Shown here piece after piece: positions 42,078 to 52,425 of a DNA stretch of 64,000 nt; position 1 is the first letter of the stretch, and each line of letters begins with the position of its first letter. A program made the position numbers and the translations under genes. The stretch spans positions 143,072,933 to 143,136,932 of the forward strand of contig OZ038378.1 in assembly GCA_964036045.1 (NCBI GenBank). The letters are read 5' to 3'. The notes under the pieces were generated by a model. That model made no database searches and was not told the origin of the DNA. It saw nothing but the letters and a program-made list of their open reading frames with translations. Source of the DNA: Eutreptiella sp. 'Long Island Sound 2002' (taxonomy: Eukaryota; Euglenozoa; Euglenophyceae; Eutreptiales; Eutreptiaceae).

Positions 42078-43100
42078 ATGTCTGCCCAAAGCTGGTACGG
42101 GCGCAGTCTCCGGGTGGTGAGATTTGGTCCGGAGTGGTATGGTGCGGTGGGGGGCGGGCTGGGGGCGGCAGAGCACTTTGCTCAGATTCGAAAGGTCGAG
42201 GCACCTAGACAGTCACCAGAGGTATGGAAACCATGTGGCCAGCTCCATCTTCCCAAGTGGGATTTGGACGCCATGAGGCGGGTCGTCTGGAACAAACTGC
42301 CCATTGGGGGGCGGATGGGGCATCGCGTTGGAAGCAAGTTGTGTCCCCTTTGTCATAAGGTAGAGGACCATGCTCATGTATTGCGCCACTGTCGGTATTC
42401 GGCGTTTGTATTTGATACAGTCCATACGGCGTTCGGGTTGGTGCCGCGGGAGGGGGGCGGAGTGGAACCGAGTCGCCTTCTGCATGATGAAGTGTTATTG
42501 TGATTCCAGAGCTCCTAGGGGCTAGTGTTGTGGGCGGCCCTCAGGGCTCAGTGGGCAATTCGGTGTGAAGTGCGTTTCCAACAAACGGATCCCTCCCTGG
42601 ACGATTTTGTAGCACGCTGGTTGGGGGTGTTGGAGGGCAGAAAAGGATATGTCCTTGTCCAAACCAGACTTACAACACTTGATTTCACAACTCATTTCCT
42701 GGTTTGATGGAGGTATGTTTCAGCAGCGACAGCCAAATCCCGGGGGTTTCCCAAGAAAACCATCAGCAGGGGTGAGCTACGGGGAGTGTTGTATGCGCTG
42801 CAGCAGAGACGGGCGGGGGAATGAATGGTCATGGTGTTAGATTCAGAGTATGTTTACAAGGGTATCACGGAGTGGTCAGAGAGGTGGCGGTGCCACGGTT
42901 GGAGAGAGAAGACAAAGGCAATAGGTCATCGGGATCTGTGGGAACTAATATGGGACCTACAACAGCTTGTAGGGTGGCAGGTGAAGGTGGTGTGGACGCC
43001 ATCATATCTCAATGTGCGGGGAAATGATAAGGCGGATGAGCTGGCAAAGCAGGGCTGGTTCCAGCACCCGCACAACAACAAACGTCGATCAGAGGAGCCG
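42078..43100 (+). pseudogene. LINE 3' end: RT zinc-binding domain and RNase H
   Basis: One reading phase carries both parts. First comes a zf-RVT-type domain: RRVVWNKLP, CPLC, then EDHAHVLRHC. RNase H follows, with SRGELRGVLYALQQ (Glu), LDSEYVYKG (Asp), a W-rich stretch and GNDKADELA (last Asp). The first RNase H Asp (WFDGG, about 42702) lies in the neighbouring phase, so there is a frameshift. In-frame stops lie at 42501 (TGA), about 42513 (TAG), 42705 (TGA) and about 42816 (TGA). It represents the 3' part of a plant/algal-type LINE different from the one at 13-19 kb. It is dead. Confidence 0.75.
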
Positions 43101-43472
43101 GAAGGTGGGTGCATGTGGGCACATCTCAGCCTGGGGCCCATGCGGTCGGATGTTTCGTCGTCAAGGGGTCGGTCGGGGTCAGATGAGCCCTCACAACCAC
43201 AATGGCTGGGCCTGTGCAACCCCAGCGTATCTAGTGTGCCATTGTCGGCGTTGGGGGTGTTGTCAAAGGGCTCAACCTCGTCCTCATCTGTAAGCTCAGT
43301 GGTGTCAGGGACCAGCCCAAACGTCAGCACAGGCGTCAGTGATGAGCAGAGACGCAGGAGGCGGCGGGCAGGGGATCGAGATAATCAAGTCTCCCGAGCA
43401 CCTAACGGCGCTGTGACCACCAACCCAACAGGGAGGGAGGGCAGCTACACAGGATGTGCACGCACATGTGAC
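43101..43472 (+). other. Ser-rich frame downstream of the RNase H
   Basis: The RNase H phase stays open to about 43565 with a Ser/Gly-rich sequence. This is probably the element's tail rather than a domain. Confidence 0.4.
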
Positions 43473-43551
43473 GGCGGCTTCGCCGCCATTGCTGGAACGG
43501 TGGGCGCGGCTTCGCCGTGTTTGGACAATACATGGCCGCGGCTCCGCCACG
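43473..43551. repeat. Three-unit hairpin minisatellite
   Basis: GGCGGCTTCGCCGCC, GCGCGGCTTCGCCGTG and CCGCGGCTCCGCCACG occur about 31 bp apart, each a self-complementary hairpin. A related three-unit copy lies at 51860-51938 in the opposite orientation, and a single unit at about 62310. Confidence 0.8.
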
Positions 43552-43684
43552 TTTGCGTACCTTGAGAACAGTGATTTCCTGCCGGTGGGATACCGGGGGT
43601 CACGGCCATCGTCGGATTATGGCTAAGCACGGGGTGGGCGTTGAACTGCTGTTTTGCCTCCCTCACCGCTCCTCTCCATCGCAG

Positions 43685-44404
43685 GTGGAATTCCACAGCC
43701 ATCCCGCTGCTCTGGGCAGCACCGGCTGGCCCAACGTCCCCTCGAGCGAGGACATCGTGCACCTTGTGGACCGCAGCATGACCATCGAAGAGCCGTGCGC
43801 AGAGCTGATTGTGACACCCGCGGGGCTGCTCTTTGTGATCGTGTCCAGTGCGCTACTCGACGACCTTCTGGTGCGCCGAAGGTCGGGGCTGAAGTGGTTT
43901 GAGCAGCACCCCCTGCCGCCGATCGAAGCGGCTCTTGAAAAGGCCAAGCATGTGGTCGGATACAGAGAGTTCGTGGACGATCCATCGAGTCTCAATGGCC
44001 GGTACTCCAAAACATATGTGCCGTACGCGCAGACAGACGCGGAGATGCGGGAACTGAGGGCGGTTTTCCGGGAGAGCGGCATCGACTTGGCTTATTGGTC
44101 TTGTCCCCTCCGTCCGTCACAAGCGCTGTGTCAGGTGAAGGAGGAAGAGGTCGAGGAGGAGACATCGCAAAAGCTGTGTCAAGTGAAGGAGGAAGAGAAG
44201 CTGCTGGAGGTCGAGGAGACGTCGCACGGACTGTGTCAAGTGAAGGAGGAAGAGAAACTGCTGGAGGTCGAGGAGACGTCGCACGGACTGTGTCAAGTGA
44301 AGGAGGAAGAGAAACTGCTGGAGGTCGAGCAGAGGCCGCAAGCACTGCGTCCAGTGAAGGAGGAAGAGGTGCTGCTGGAGGTGGAGGAGATCGAGGAGAT
44401 CTAG
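43685..44404 (+). CDS. JAMM/MPN-like metalloprotease exon with acidic C-terminal repeats
   Basis: A strong acceptor (ctcctctccatcgcag) ends at 43684. The exon opens VEFHSHP and then PSSED. With His4, His6, Ser20 and Asp23 this fits the zinc-binding H-x-H...S-x2-D core of JAMM/MPN isopeptidases. The spacing is longer than in Rpn11, more like the form seen in large DNA viruses and some protists. The upstream catalytic Glu would lie on an earlier exon that I cannot place. After about residue 140 come five repeats of about 19 aa (CQVKEEEKLLEVEETSHGL type, 44126-44400), highly charged and likely coiled coil. The frame ends TAG immediately followed by TGA. The role could be ubiquitin removal; that is inference from the motif only. 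Confidence 0.6.
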   Translation: MEFHSHPAALGSTGWPNVPSSEDIVHLVDRSMTIEEPCAELIVTPAGLLFVIVSSALLDDLLVRRRSGLKWFEQHPLPPIEAALEKAKHVVGYREFVDDPSSLNGRYSKTYVPYAQTDAEMRELRAVFRESGIDLAYWSCPLRPSQALCQVKEEEVEEETSQKLCQVKEEEKLLEVEETSHGLCQVKEEEKLLEVEETSHGLCQVKEEEKLLEVEQRPQALRPVKEEEVLLEVEEIEEI

Positions 44405-45426
44405 TGAGTACTGTCACAACCGCAACACGACCAAATGCATCATCTCATTCTTGACCAGCACCAAAGCCGCAGCTGCTGCCACAACCACAACGCTTTGCCA
44501 TGACCTACAGCACAACCGTCATCAGGACCGAAGCCATGGCCACAGCCTAACCATAACCAAAGGCATAGCCAGCACCGAAACCACGGCCACAGCGAACAGC
44601 ATAGCGGCAACGGTACCAACCGTAATTAAGCCTGGCTACGTAACCCAAACCATTAAAACATCGATAGCCAGAAACAAGGCCACAACCACAATCACAACCC
44701 AGGGAAGCCATAGATGCCTGCCCCATCTACCCGTTAAACCAAAATAAAAACGTTTATGCGTTTATTTTGTTTATTTGGCCATTTTTGCCCCATTTGGGCT
44801 GTTTCTTAATGTTTTCTTCATTTTCTTGGTTTTTTTTTTTGGTGTTTTTCAAAGGTGTATGCATTTTTCATTTCTTGCTGCCCATTTTTGCACTTTTTCC
44901 CCCACTAAAAATGTATGTTTCTAGCACACAATGTCTCCAGCAGAACTTGTGTAGAGGGGTTTGCATGAGCCGCACACATCCTCAACAACACTGCGCCGTT
45001 ACATAGAGACAAGAGGAATAGGAGCTACTGTCCAAATAGAGAGAATGAATCGAGCAACCAAGAGAGAGCACTAAAGGAACTCCGACGAGCACGTCTACCA
45101 AGTGCATGGTCAAGGGGCCATGGTTGCATTCTTCAACAAGGGTGTACAGATAGAGCAAGAGTTATTTGGAGGGCTCTCAAGGCATGAAGAGGGGTCTAGG
45201 GTTGTGGCAATCTTCTTGGGCAAGGGTTGTGGGCCAAGGGTGTGGCATGGTTCTTCACCTAGGGTCTAGGGTTGAGGTATCCGCTAGCCAAAGGGGTATG
45301 GGAACATTTGAAGACCAATAGCATATCTTTCACACCCGGGTCACCCGGGCCGCAAACAAGGGGGGCACGGCCAAGGGGTGGCAATTCTCCTTTGAGGATC
45401 CACAGGCCAACCCCCGTCCATCCTCT
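44405..45426. other. Low-complexity region, no gene
   Basis: 44451-44740 is a degenerate repeat of ccacaacc / agccat type hexamers (open frame but low complexity). AATAAA-like sequence at about 44744 may serve the upstream JAMM-like gene. 45100-45300 has repeated ctagggtt/caaggg words. Confidence 0.55.
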
Positions 45427-46493
45427 GTGGCCTCCGCCTCCACCACGGCACTTGCATCCATGTTGTCCTTCTTTAGCCCTACATCTGCCCTCCCCACATG
45501 TGCCTGTTGTGGCGGCAAACTGCAAGGGGACATCGCCACATGCACCAATTGCCGAAAACTCGGCCATTGTCGGCTCGTCAGAAATTTTCTATTTTTCCAG
45601 TCAGCCAGTTCGGCTCGCAAAATTCACCAAAGGCACCTGAGGGAAAGGTGGCAAGGTTGTGGAAAAATGGGGGAAATGGGATAGGGAAAAATGGGTAATT
45701 TGTACCAAATTGTCTCATTTTTCACCGATTTTCCTCCTCGTTCCCACAAATTTCACACGTTTTTTCTACATTTCCCGTTGGGTAGGTTTGGCATTTTCTC
45801 ACCTTTCCCCGTTTCCCCCCATTTTCTCACATTTTTCTCCATTTCCCCCCATTTCCCCCCATTTCCCCCCATTTCTCTCCACTTTTCCATTTTTCCCATT
45901 TTTCTTTACCTCTGCGGCTAGTTGGCTAATTCGGCCACAGCTAAAGTCGACGCCTCAAGGTGCATGCCTTGTGCACGCAAGGTGGCCAATGCTTCAAATG
46001 TGTGTGCTTTGTGTGCACTGAACCTCCTAGGGGTGGCATGCGGTCATGCAAGATATGCAAGCAGCGAGTGCATACCACATGTGCATTGCACGTGGCCTTT
46101 CGTGTGGAGGTGGTCTGCAAGACATGCACACCCCGGCCCCAAGTGGTCTCCCAACCACCCACCAAGTGTAGGTGCCATTTCACAGCCCAAGGGCGGGTCG
46201 GCCGCCCATGGCTGCAGTACGCCAACGGGGCTATGTGGTGCATTGCTTGCAAGGAGTACCCACAACTTGGTGTGCAGCAATTGTGGTTGACTGGCACTAC
46301 ACAATTGCGTAAGCAAACTATGGTAGAGCACAGCAACTGCAACGTACACTACAAGTCCCTAGCATTGTGGGAAAGTGGCGGTGCCTCGACCACCATTATA
46401 GGCACATTGCCGGCACCAATTCGCAACGCCATTGCAGGCCTATGCGCACCAGGACATACCAGCAACCATCCAGAAGCCATCAAGATAGAATAG
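45427..46493 (+). CDS. PHD-finger gene with a transposase-type zinc-finger domain
   Basis: A likely first exon (from about 45460 to about 45570) encodes half a finger, CACC, CTNC and GH. It is followed by a probable intron whose 3' end is a long pyrimidine tract (45790-45915) before the AG at about 45920. The second exon (open from 45945 to TAG at 46493) has a full C4HC3 PHD pattern: C-x2-C-x10-C-x2-C-x4-H-x2-C-x11-C-x2-C (CFVC ... CKIC ... HTTC ... CKTC). It then has a region with RPWLQY, MWCIACKEY, WLTGTTQLRKQTM and EHSNCNVHYKSL. This resembles the C17orf113/TTF-like finger found in hAT-derived proteins. It could be chromatin related or a transposon protein. Exact splice sites are uncertain because two phases are Cys-rich near 45930-46000. 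Confidence 0.55.
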
Positions 46494-46750
46494 CAACCAA
46501 ATCGGAGCCCATCGAGAAATAACAGCAACCATGTAGAGCCCACCAGAAAATAACAGCAACCATCCAGAGCCCATCAGGAAATAATAGCAACCATCCAGAG
46601 CCCACCACGACATAACAACAACCATCCACAGCCCACCAAGAAATAACAACAACCATTCAGAGCCCATCAAGAAATAACTGCAACCATCGAGAGCCCATCA
46701 AGAAATAACACAACCAACCACAGGCATTCAGGAAATAACAACAACCATCA
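46461..46750. repeat. 31-bp tandem repeat, about nine units
   Basis: Unit: gcaaccatcc, agagcccatc, then aggaaataata, with substitutions. It starts within the last codons of the PHD gene and forms its downstream region. Confidence 0.85.
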
Positions 46751-48480
46751 AGTAACGATCAAGAGCACAATAGGAGACAACAGTCACCATGGAGAGCCTA
46801 TCTGGAAATCAATGATGTTTGTGAAACTATGCAGAAATAAACGACAACGACCAAACAAAATGAACAATAGACAATAACAATGGCCACACAAAGTTCAGCA
46901 ACAAACGCGGTTGCCCAATAAAGTTACTACAGAAAAATAGAAACCTACAAACCGCGTGCATTTTTTCCCCAAGAGGTACCAATAGTATGCACAGAATCTC
47001 CGAAGGGGAGTCACACCGCCCCCCATCCCCACCCCATCTTTTCTATCAAATACCCTCAAAAGGCTTTTGCCATTGGTGTGTGTAAAATGAAACCCAAAAA
47101 GTAAACAAAAACACAAAAACAAAAAAACCTTATTCTCATTGATCTGCCCATCAACCCGTCAAAACCCTTGTTGATGGGCGTTTATGGCTTCCGTGACACA
47201 ACTACACGTGTAGTTCGCCCAGAACAGTCCGATACAGTGGAGTAGATCTGACCTAAGTGAGTTGATGTTTGCTGTGGGATATGTCCACAGATGGTGTTTC
47301 AAGTTACCACTGCATCATTGGCAGTGCGTGTCTGTGTTTCATTGACCTGCATGCCTGATCAGCATGCTCCGTGCTGCATGGAGACGCTTGTGCACTGTTT
47401 GACCAGCTGGTGGTGTCGGTGCTTGTGGGGGTTCCGGAACAAGCCGCACCACACACCGAAAAGCATTGGAATGGCCACCAATATGCACCCAAGACCAGGT
47501 TGGGCGTCGTAGGGTCCCGCTGTCAGCAAGTCCCTGTGCTGTCCCAGTCCAGAAGGGTTTTCATGGCCCATCTCTTCCTCCTTCTTCCACTGGCTGGGCG
47601 TTTCGGGCGAGGGCAGTTGCGAGGCTGTGGGGGAGGAGACTGTGTCTTCACCACAAGGCAATGTCCGCGCACCATGCGGGCAGGGTGGATTAGAACGGCC
47701 GTACACCGTAGGAGGAGGGGGGATACCCCCCCCTTTCCTCCCCTTTTCTTCCGTTTTTGCATTGGACACTGTAGGAGGAGGGGTGCCCCAGTCAAACCCC
47801 CTTCAGACCCCCCCCCTCCCCCCCTTCTAATATATCCCGGCATGCGGGCACTGTGCGCCGCGCTTCACCTCAGGTCGTGCACCGTACGGCTCGTGCTGGA
47901 CCGCTCGTGTCCCTGTACTGGTCCACTGCCCGCGGAACAGGGGACCGTGAGGCATCCACCGAGCGTCCAAGCCCCCCCTTCAAACCATCGATCATTTTCA
48001 AAGGTGGTCGATTGCAGTGTTCTGTGGCTCCGCCCTTTGTGTACCACTGGGGGCCTGTGTGCGACCCCCCGTTTCCTCTCCCAGCCCGCCATGGGAATTT
48101 CGAGCTCTGCCGCTGGGATTGTTCGCAGTGGTCATGCTGCTGCCAGATGACAACATTGTGTGCGCAGAACGCAATGCACGGGCCGTGGAGGGGCCGCGGA
48201 GGTGGTGGTAGCATCCGCCGACGGCGTTGGGGGACTCCGATGGAGGGGAGGGGGGGGGGGGACGTGGTGTTGACCCAACGGACAGGGACGGCCCTTGAGA
48301 CAGCGCCACCGCCCCATTCACGTCCCCCCTCCCGATCCGCATTGTTGGCGCACTGGCGGTGGGGGGGGGGTCCATGGCACAAGCCCCGCCGCTGCACTAT
48401 CTGGTCGGACCCCCTGACCAAGTCGTACCCTTAGTCACCCTGGATATAAAGGTACTATAAGGTTCACTGAAGTCCCCTCA
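46751..48480. other. No gene recognised
   Basis: AT-rich to about 47170, then GC-rich with many overlapping frames. gtaggaggagggg occurs twice (about 47705 and 47770). C runs at 47810-47823 and G runs near 48250 and 48360. No domain is seen in any frame. Confidence 0.5.
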
Positions 48481-50154
48481 CTAAAGGATGGACCTCCATA
48501 AAAACGAATCACAATTGAACTGCATGTCGCTTGGGTGGGCAATTTGATGTATATTGGGGTCACGAGTGGTTTGCATACACAACGACTGCATTCTAGGGCC
48601 CTTTGGGGGGTTCTGTGATGCTTCAGAATGCTCAAGAGTCGCACGGCTAAGCGTCAAGAGAGGAGGCAAACACATTCATTCGACATGTATTTGTAGCGGG
48701 CAGGTGGGCGTGTGCCTGCCGGATTATAAAACAGACCACCGCTGCTCTCCCTGCGTGATGGGACTTCAACCAGTGGATTAGAGTCTGGTCGGTGGTGGAC
48801 GGTTGACAAGGTGGGTGCACGAGCCCACCGTCACGTTTCCATGACATATTTCTATACGGCAAACGGCTGAACACGTGTCCGCTTGTGGGCCCTGGCAAGG
48901 AGCATCGCGAGGGGTATAGGCACTGAGTTGCATGTGGATGTCGCATCCTTCTGTATTGGGGCGCGCCTGGCAAGTGTTTGCCCCCCCCCCGCAACAGAGG
49001 GCGACACGCCCACTGTTAGGCCATGGCGGCAAGTGCAGGACAACGCCAACATCGTTGAGGGGGTGGAGGGGCAGCCTGCCACCCCACCCGCATGCCCACT
49101 CGTCCGGCCTGCCACAGGGTCTGGACCCCCGATCGTATCCCAGTGCCCACGCGCCCGGGACCTCATACCGTTTTGCTGGAGGCCCCTGAAGGGGTCCGCG
49201 GCTTGCGTGGTCTAAATGGCTGTTTGGATGTCAGTCACGCCTCGGATGCGCAGATCCCCCCAATTCTGCTGCGATGACCCTCCGAACACAGCCGGTGCCC
49301 ACGCCCACGCCCGCTGTGGCAGCACGAGGGCGCCCCAGCCTACGCCCAGCCACTGTCCCCCTGACGCCGAGTGCCCGGCTCAACGGCATCCGTAACCGAC
49401 AGTAACCGCCCCCAACCGCTGCGGCAACCTCCTCCAACCGCCTGTCCAACCGCTGCTGGGGCCGCCTCTGAGGCCCCTTTCCTTCTACTGCACCCCTGCC
49501 ATGCGGCTGGAGCCATTTTTTTTCTTTGCCCCTACGACCTCCTGAATGGCTGTGCTTCTTACTTCTCGTTTCCTCACCACTGGGCATGGCTTCGTACCAT
49601 GGCATGTCACCCGCCGTGGGTTCTGTTGGGGGCCATGGCCATCCGTTTTCCTCCTTCGTGCATTTCCTGGCCAACGTGTTTGAAGCGCATCAAGTACGAT
49701 GGATGAGGAATGATGTTGGATGCTTGCGCATCCCTCTCTCTCTCTCTCTATTGTGCGTTGCAGCGAAGCATCCATCGTGCAGCGCGTTCGGTAGGAAACC
49801 CAATTTAGGTGCTGTGCATGGGAAGTCTGCGCTTTCTGCAACTTCACCAGATGCTCGCTTTTTGACCACTCCTCCCCCCCCTCGCGCCCAGTGTGTCCAA
49901 GATCTTGCTTGTCCGTGAAATGGAGGGCGTGTGTAGTGGTGACTTGATTGGATTCGGTCCTGAGCTGCACGTGTGAGGAGAGATGAGGATGGTCACTTGT
50001 TCTGCTTCTGTTTTGCGGGCAGTAAATGCGATTTGTTTGGAAACATGGGTTGTCTCTTTCAGCCTACAGTCTTTGTGCCTCACGCACACTGGGAAGCCGA
50101 CGGGCGTGGCAGTCTCCCACTGCATAACCTGGTTTCAGACTCAGCTAATCCACA
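48481..50154. other. No clear gene; Cys/His-rich fragments
   Basis: A frame at 48554-48781 has irregular Cys and His spacing (CIHNDC ... CDASEC ... HIHSTC) that could be a decayed zinc finger. 49740-49752 is a short (CT)n. The rest has no recognisable coding region. Confidence 0.4.
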
Positions 50155-50158
50155 CTGC

Positions 50159-50290
50159 GTGTCAGATCCGCTACCACACCCACTGTGGGATCATCATAGC
50201 ACTGGGCAGCTCTGAACCTTGATTCCGAGGGGTTATCTCGAGTCCTGTGAAGTGAGCAGGCTACGCCAGCTCATCTTGGTCTGAACCCCC
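50159..50290 (+). repeat. Dispersed 130-bp repeat with a Cys/His peptide, copy 1
   Basis: It matches 61675-61800. In one phase both copies read CQ(I/V)RYH(T/S)HCGII(I/V)AL and then stop soon after. The conserved Cys and His suggest descent from a coding zinc-finger end. Confidence 0.6.
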
Positions 50291-52260
50291 CAAGAAACGA
50301 TTTGTTTGGAGGCGTGGGTTGCCGCGCACAGACAGGCAAGACCCGCATCAACCAGCAAGCGATCCGCTGTTGGCACACACCTGCAACCCCGCGAAATGGG
50401 GCGATGGGGATGGACTGCACATTGGGAAGAGCACAGGGTCACAAGGGGCATGATGCTCAAGCTCATTCCCATTCCTCCAAATGAATGAAATCGTCCCCAC
50501 GAGTAGAACAACCGATAACAGTGGCAGGCGCCTGCTCACCGGAGGACCGGATGTACGTTACAGCCAAGCCAGGAGTAACGACATTCGTCATGGCTGAGAA
50601 TCACACCAAAACAAAGAGCAGCGGGGTGCAGTGCCAAGCAGAATGTTGTAATGAGCAGGAGGACTCATCACAAGAACGATACAGCCCCTCTTTCCCTCTA
50701 CAATCGGCACACAATCACATGTTGCCTAGTTTCTGACCATAAAAACCGTGGTCAGAACAGTAAAGGTGACGGGCAGACCGGGTCCCGGTAGACAAGGCGG
50801 TGCTTGCACAGGGGGGGCGGGGGTACATAGTACAAAGCTGGAGCTTTTGGCCTTGGGGTCCTGTGATGGATATCCCCAAGGCAGATCTGGCCATGTTGTA
50901 CTCGCCGCCCGAAAGCCTCACAATTAATTGCCAGTAATTGACTGCAAAGCTGTGATGCTCGCACGGACCAAGTGCCCCAACCCAACCCTGCCCCCAACTC
51001 CCCCACCCGACTGCACGATGTGAGCGATGTAGGTGACTTCTGTTTTGGGGCTATTGGCATTTCGGAAAACAGCCCGTCCTCTGATTATGTGCCCTCCCCA
51101 CATCCGCCCACGACGTCTGTATGGCTGTCCACCAACAAAATGCGTGCAGCCGGTTGGAGCCGAATACACCCAACCACGCGCTCAATCCCCTCACACTGGC
51201 TTTACGCAAGGCACATCATGAAGCACAGTCCCAATAAGCTCAGAGTGTAGCAATTTGCCAGACTTGGTAAAGATGTATGTACGGTATCCCAATGAAGTCG
51301 GAGCCGCATGGCCAGGAGACCAATTGGTGTGACTGCTGAATCATTGCCACCAATGAGGTCACCCCCCTTGTGAAGCATGTAGCCTTCAGAATCCCCACCG
51401 TCCAAAGACCCTTGCCTGACTCGGAGTTGTGGGACTAGTGGGTCAATGCCTTTGCAAACAATGCCCCCAATGTGCTCCCGTTGAAGATGCTATAGTTGCT
51501 ACAAAAGAGTGTGGTGCATGCCAAATGCAATGTCTCTCACCATAAGAATCTGGCATGCATTGTCCGAAGCTTCGCCTGAAAGAGGTACATGAAAGCGTGG
51601 TTGTCAAAGCCTCTGAGAAACACGTTCACTGCCAGAGCCATCTCACACCAAATGAACTCGTCCTGAAATGGGTAGGGGAGGGGCGGGTGTTTTCTTCTTC
51701 GTCTTTTCCTGTCAGTGGCCACCGCATAAACACCCCCCCCCCCCTGCGCAAGCACCCTGAACGTCAGGAAAACAACGGTCAGACGGGCTCACATACTCAG
51801 TCCGACGATGGTCGTCACCCTCCGGCTTCATCTCAGTGCATATGTCCAGCAAACGCAGCAAAGCTGCGGCCACAGTTGTGTCCAAACATGGCGGAGCCGC
51901 GGTCACAGTTCAAACACGGCGGCGAAGCCACCATCACCAATAGCAGATCCAAAGTGACACAGTGGGCTCCCGTGCATAAACAAGCCCATGCTTGCGCGCA
52001 ACCCACGGTTAACAAAAAAGAATGTCCCTCCCCCCTCACTCTGATGGGGACCCATTCTACGCCCTTCGCCTCAAGTGTAAATGTTGTCACAGTCCAAAGG
52101 AGCATGATGCTCAAGCTCATGTCCATTCCACATGTACTTCACAAGGAAATGAAAGAAATCATTGCCACGGATAGCAGCACCAAAAATTGTGGTTGGCACG
52201 TGTTCGGTGGTGGACCGATGTACGTCACGGCCATGCCAGCAATAGCAACATGAACCATGG
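50291..52260. other. Diverged dispersed repeats, no intact gene
   Basis: 50400-50600 and 52060-52260 are related (gcatgatgctcaagctcat, then aatgaaatcrt and the ggaccggatgtacgt words), and both keep a His-rich phase. 51860-51938 is the minus-strand hairpin minisatellite. A C run lies at 51734-51745. Confidence 0.5.
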
Positions 52261-52267
52261 CTGAAAC

Positions 52268-52425
52268 CCAGGTTTCCCCAGAAACCCAAGTTTGGCATCA
52301 CTGCCTCTTGTGTCCACAGTGTGCAGTATATTTTTCCACCCACCCACCCACCCCCGAACCCGCACCCTCTCAAACTGATCTACTTACAGTGCAGTCGCAC
52401 ACCGGGGCCGCGCGTTTTGCCCCAT
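52268..52425 (+). repeat. Third copy of the terminal repeat of the kinase insert
   Basis: It opens AGGTTTCCCCAGAAACCC and continues through cacccacccaccc, tgatctacttacagtgca and tcgcacacc as at 7575-7720, about 80% alike by eye. It shows that the sequence bounding the kinase insert is a dispersed repeat. Confidence 0.7.
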
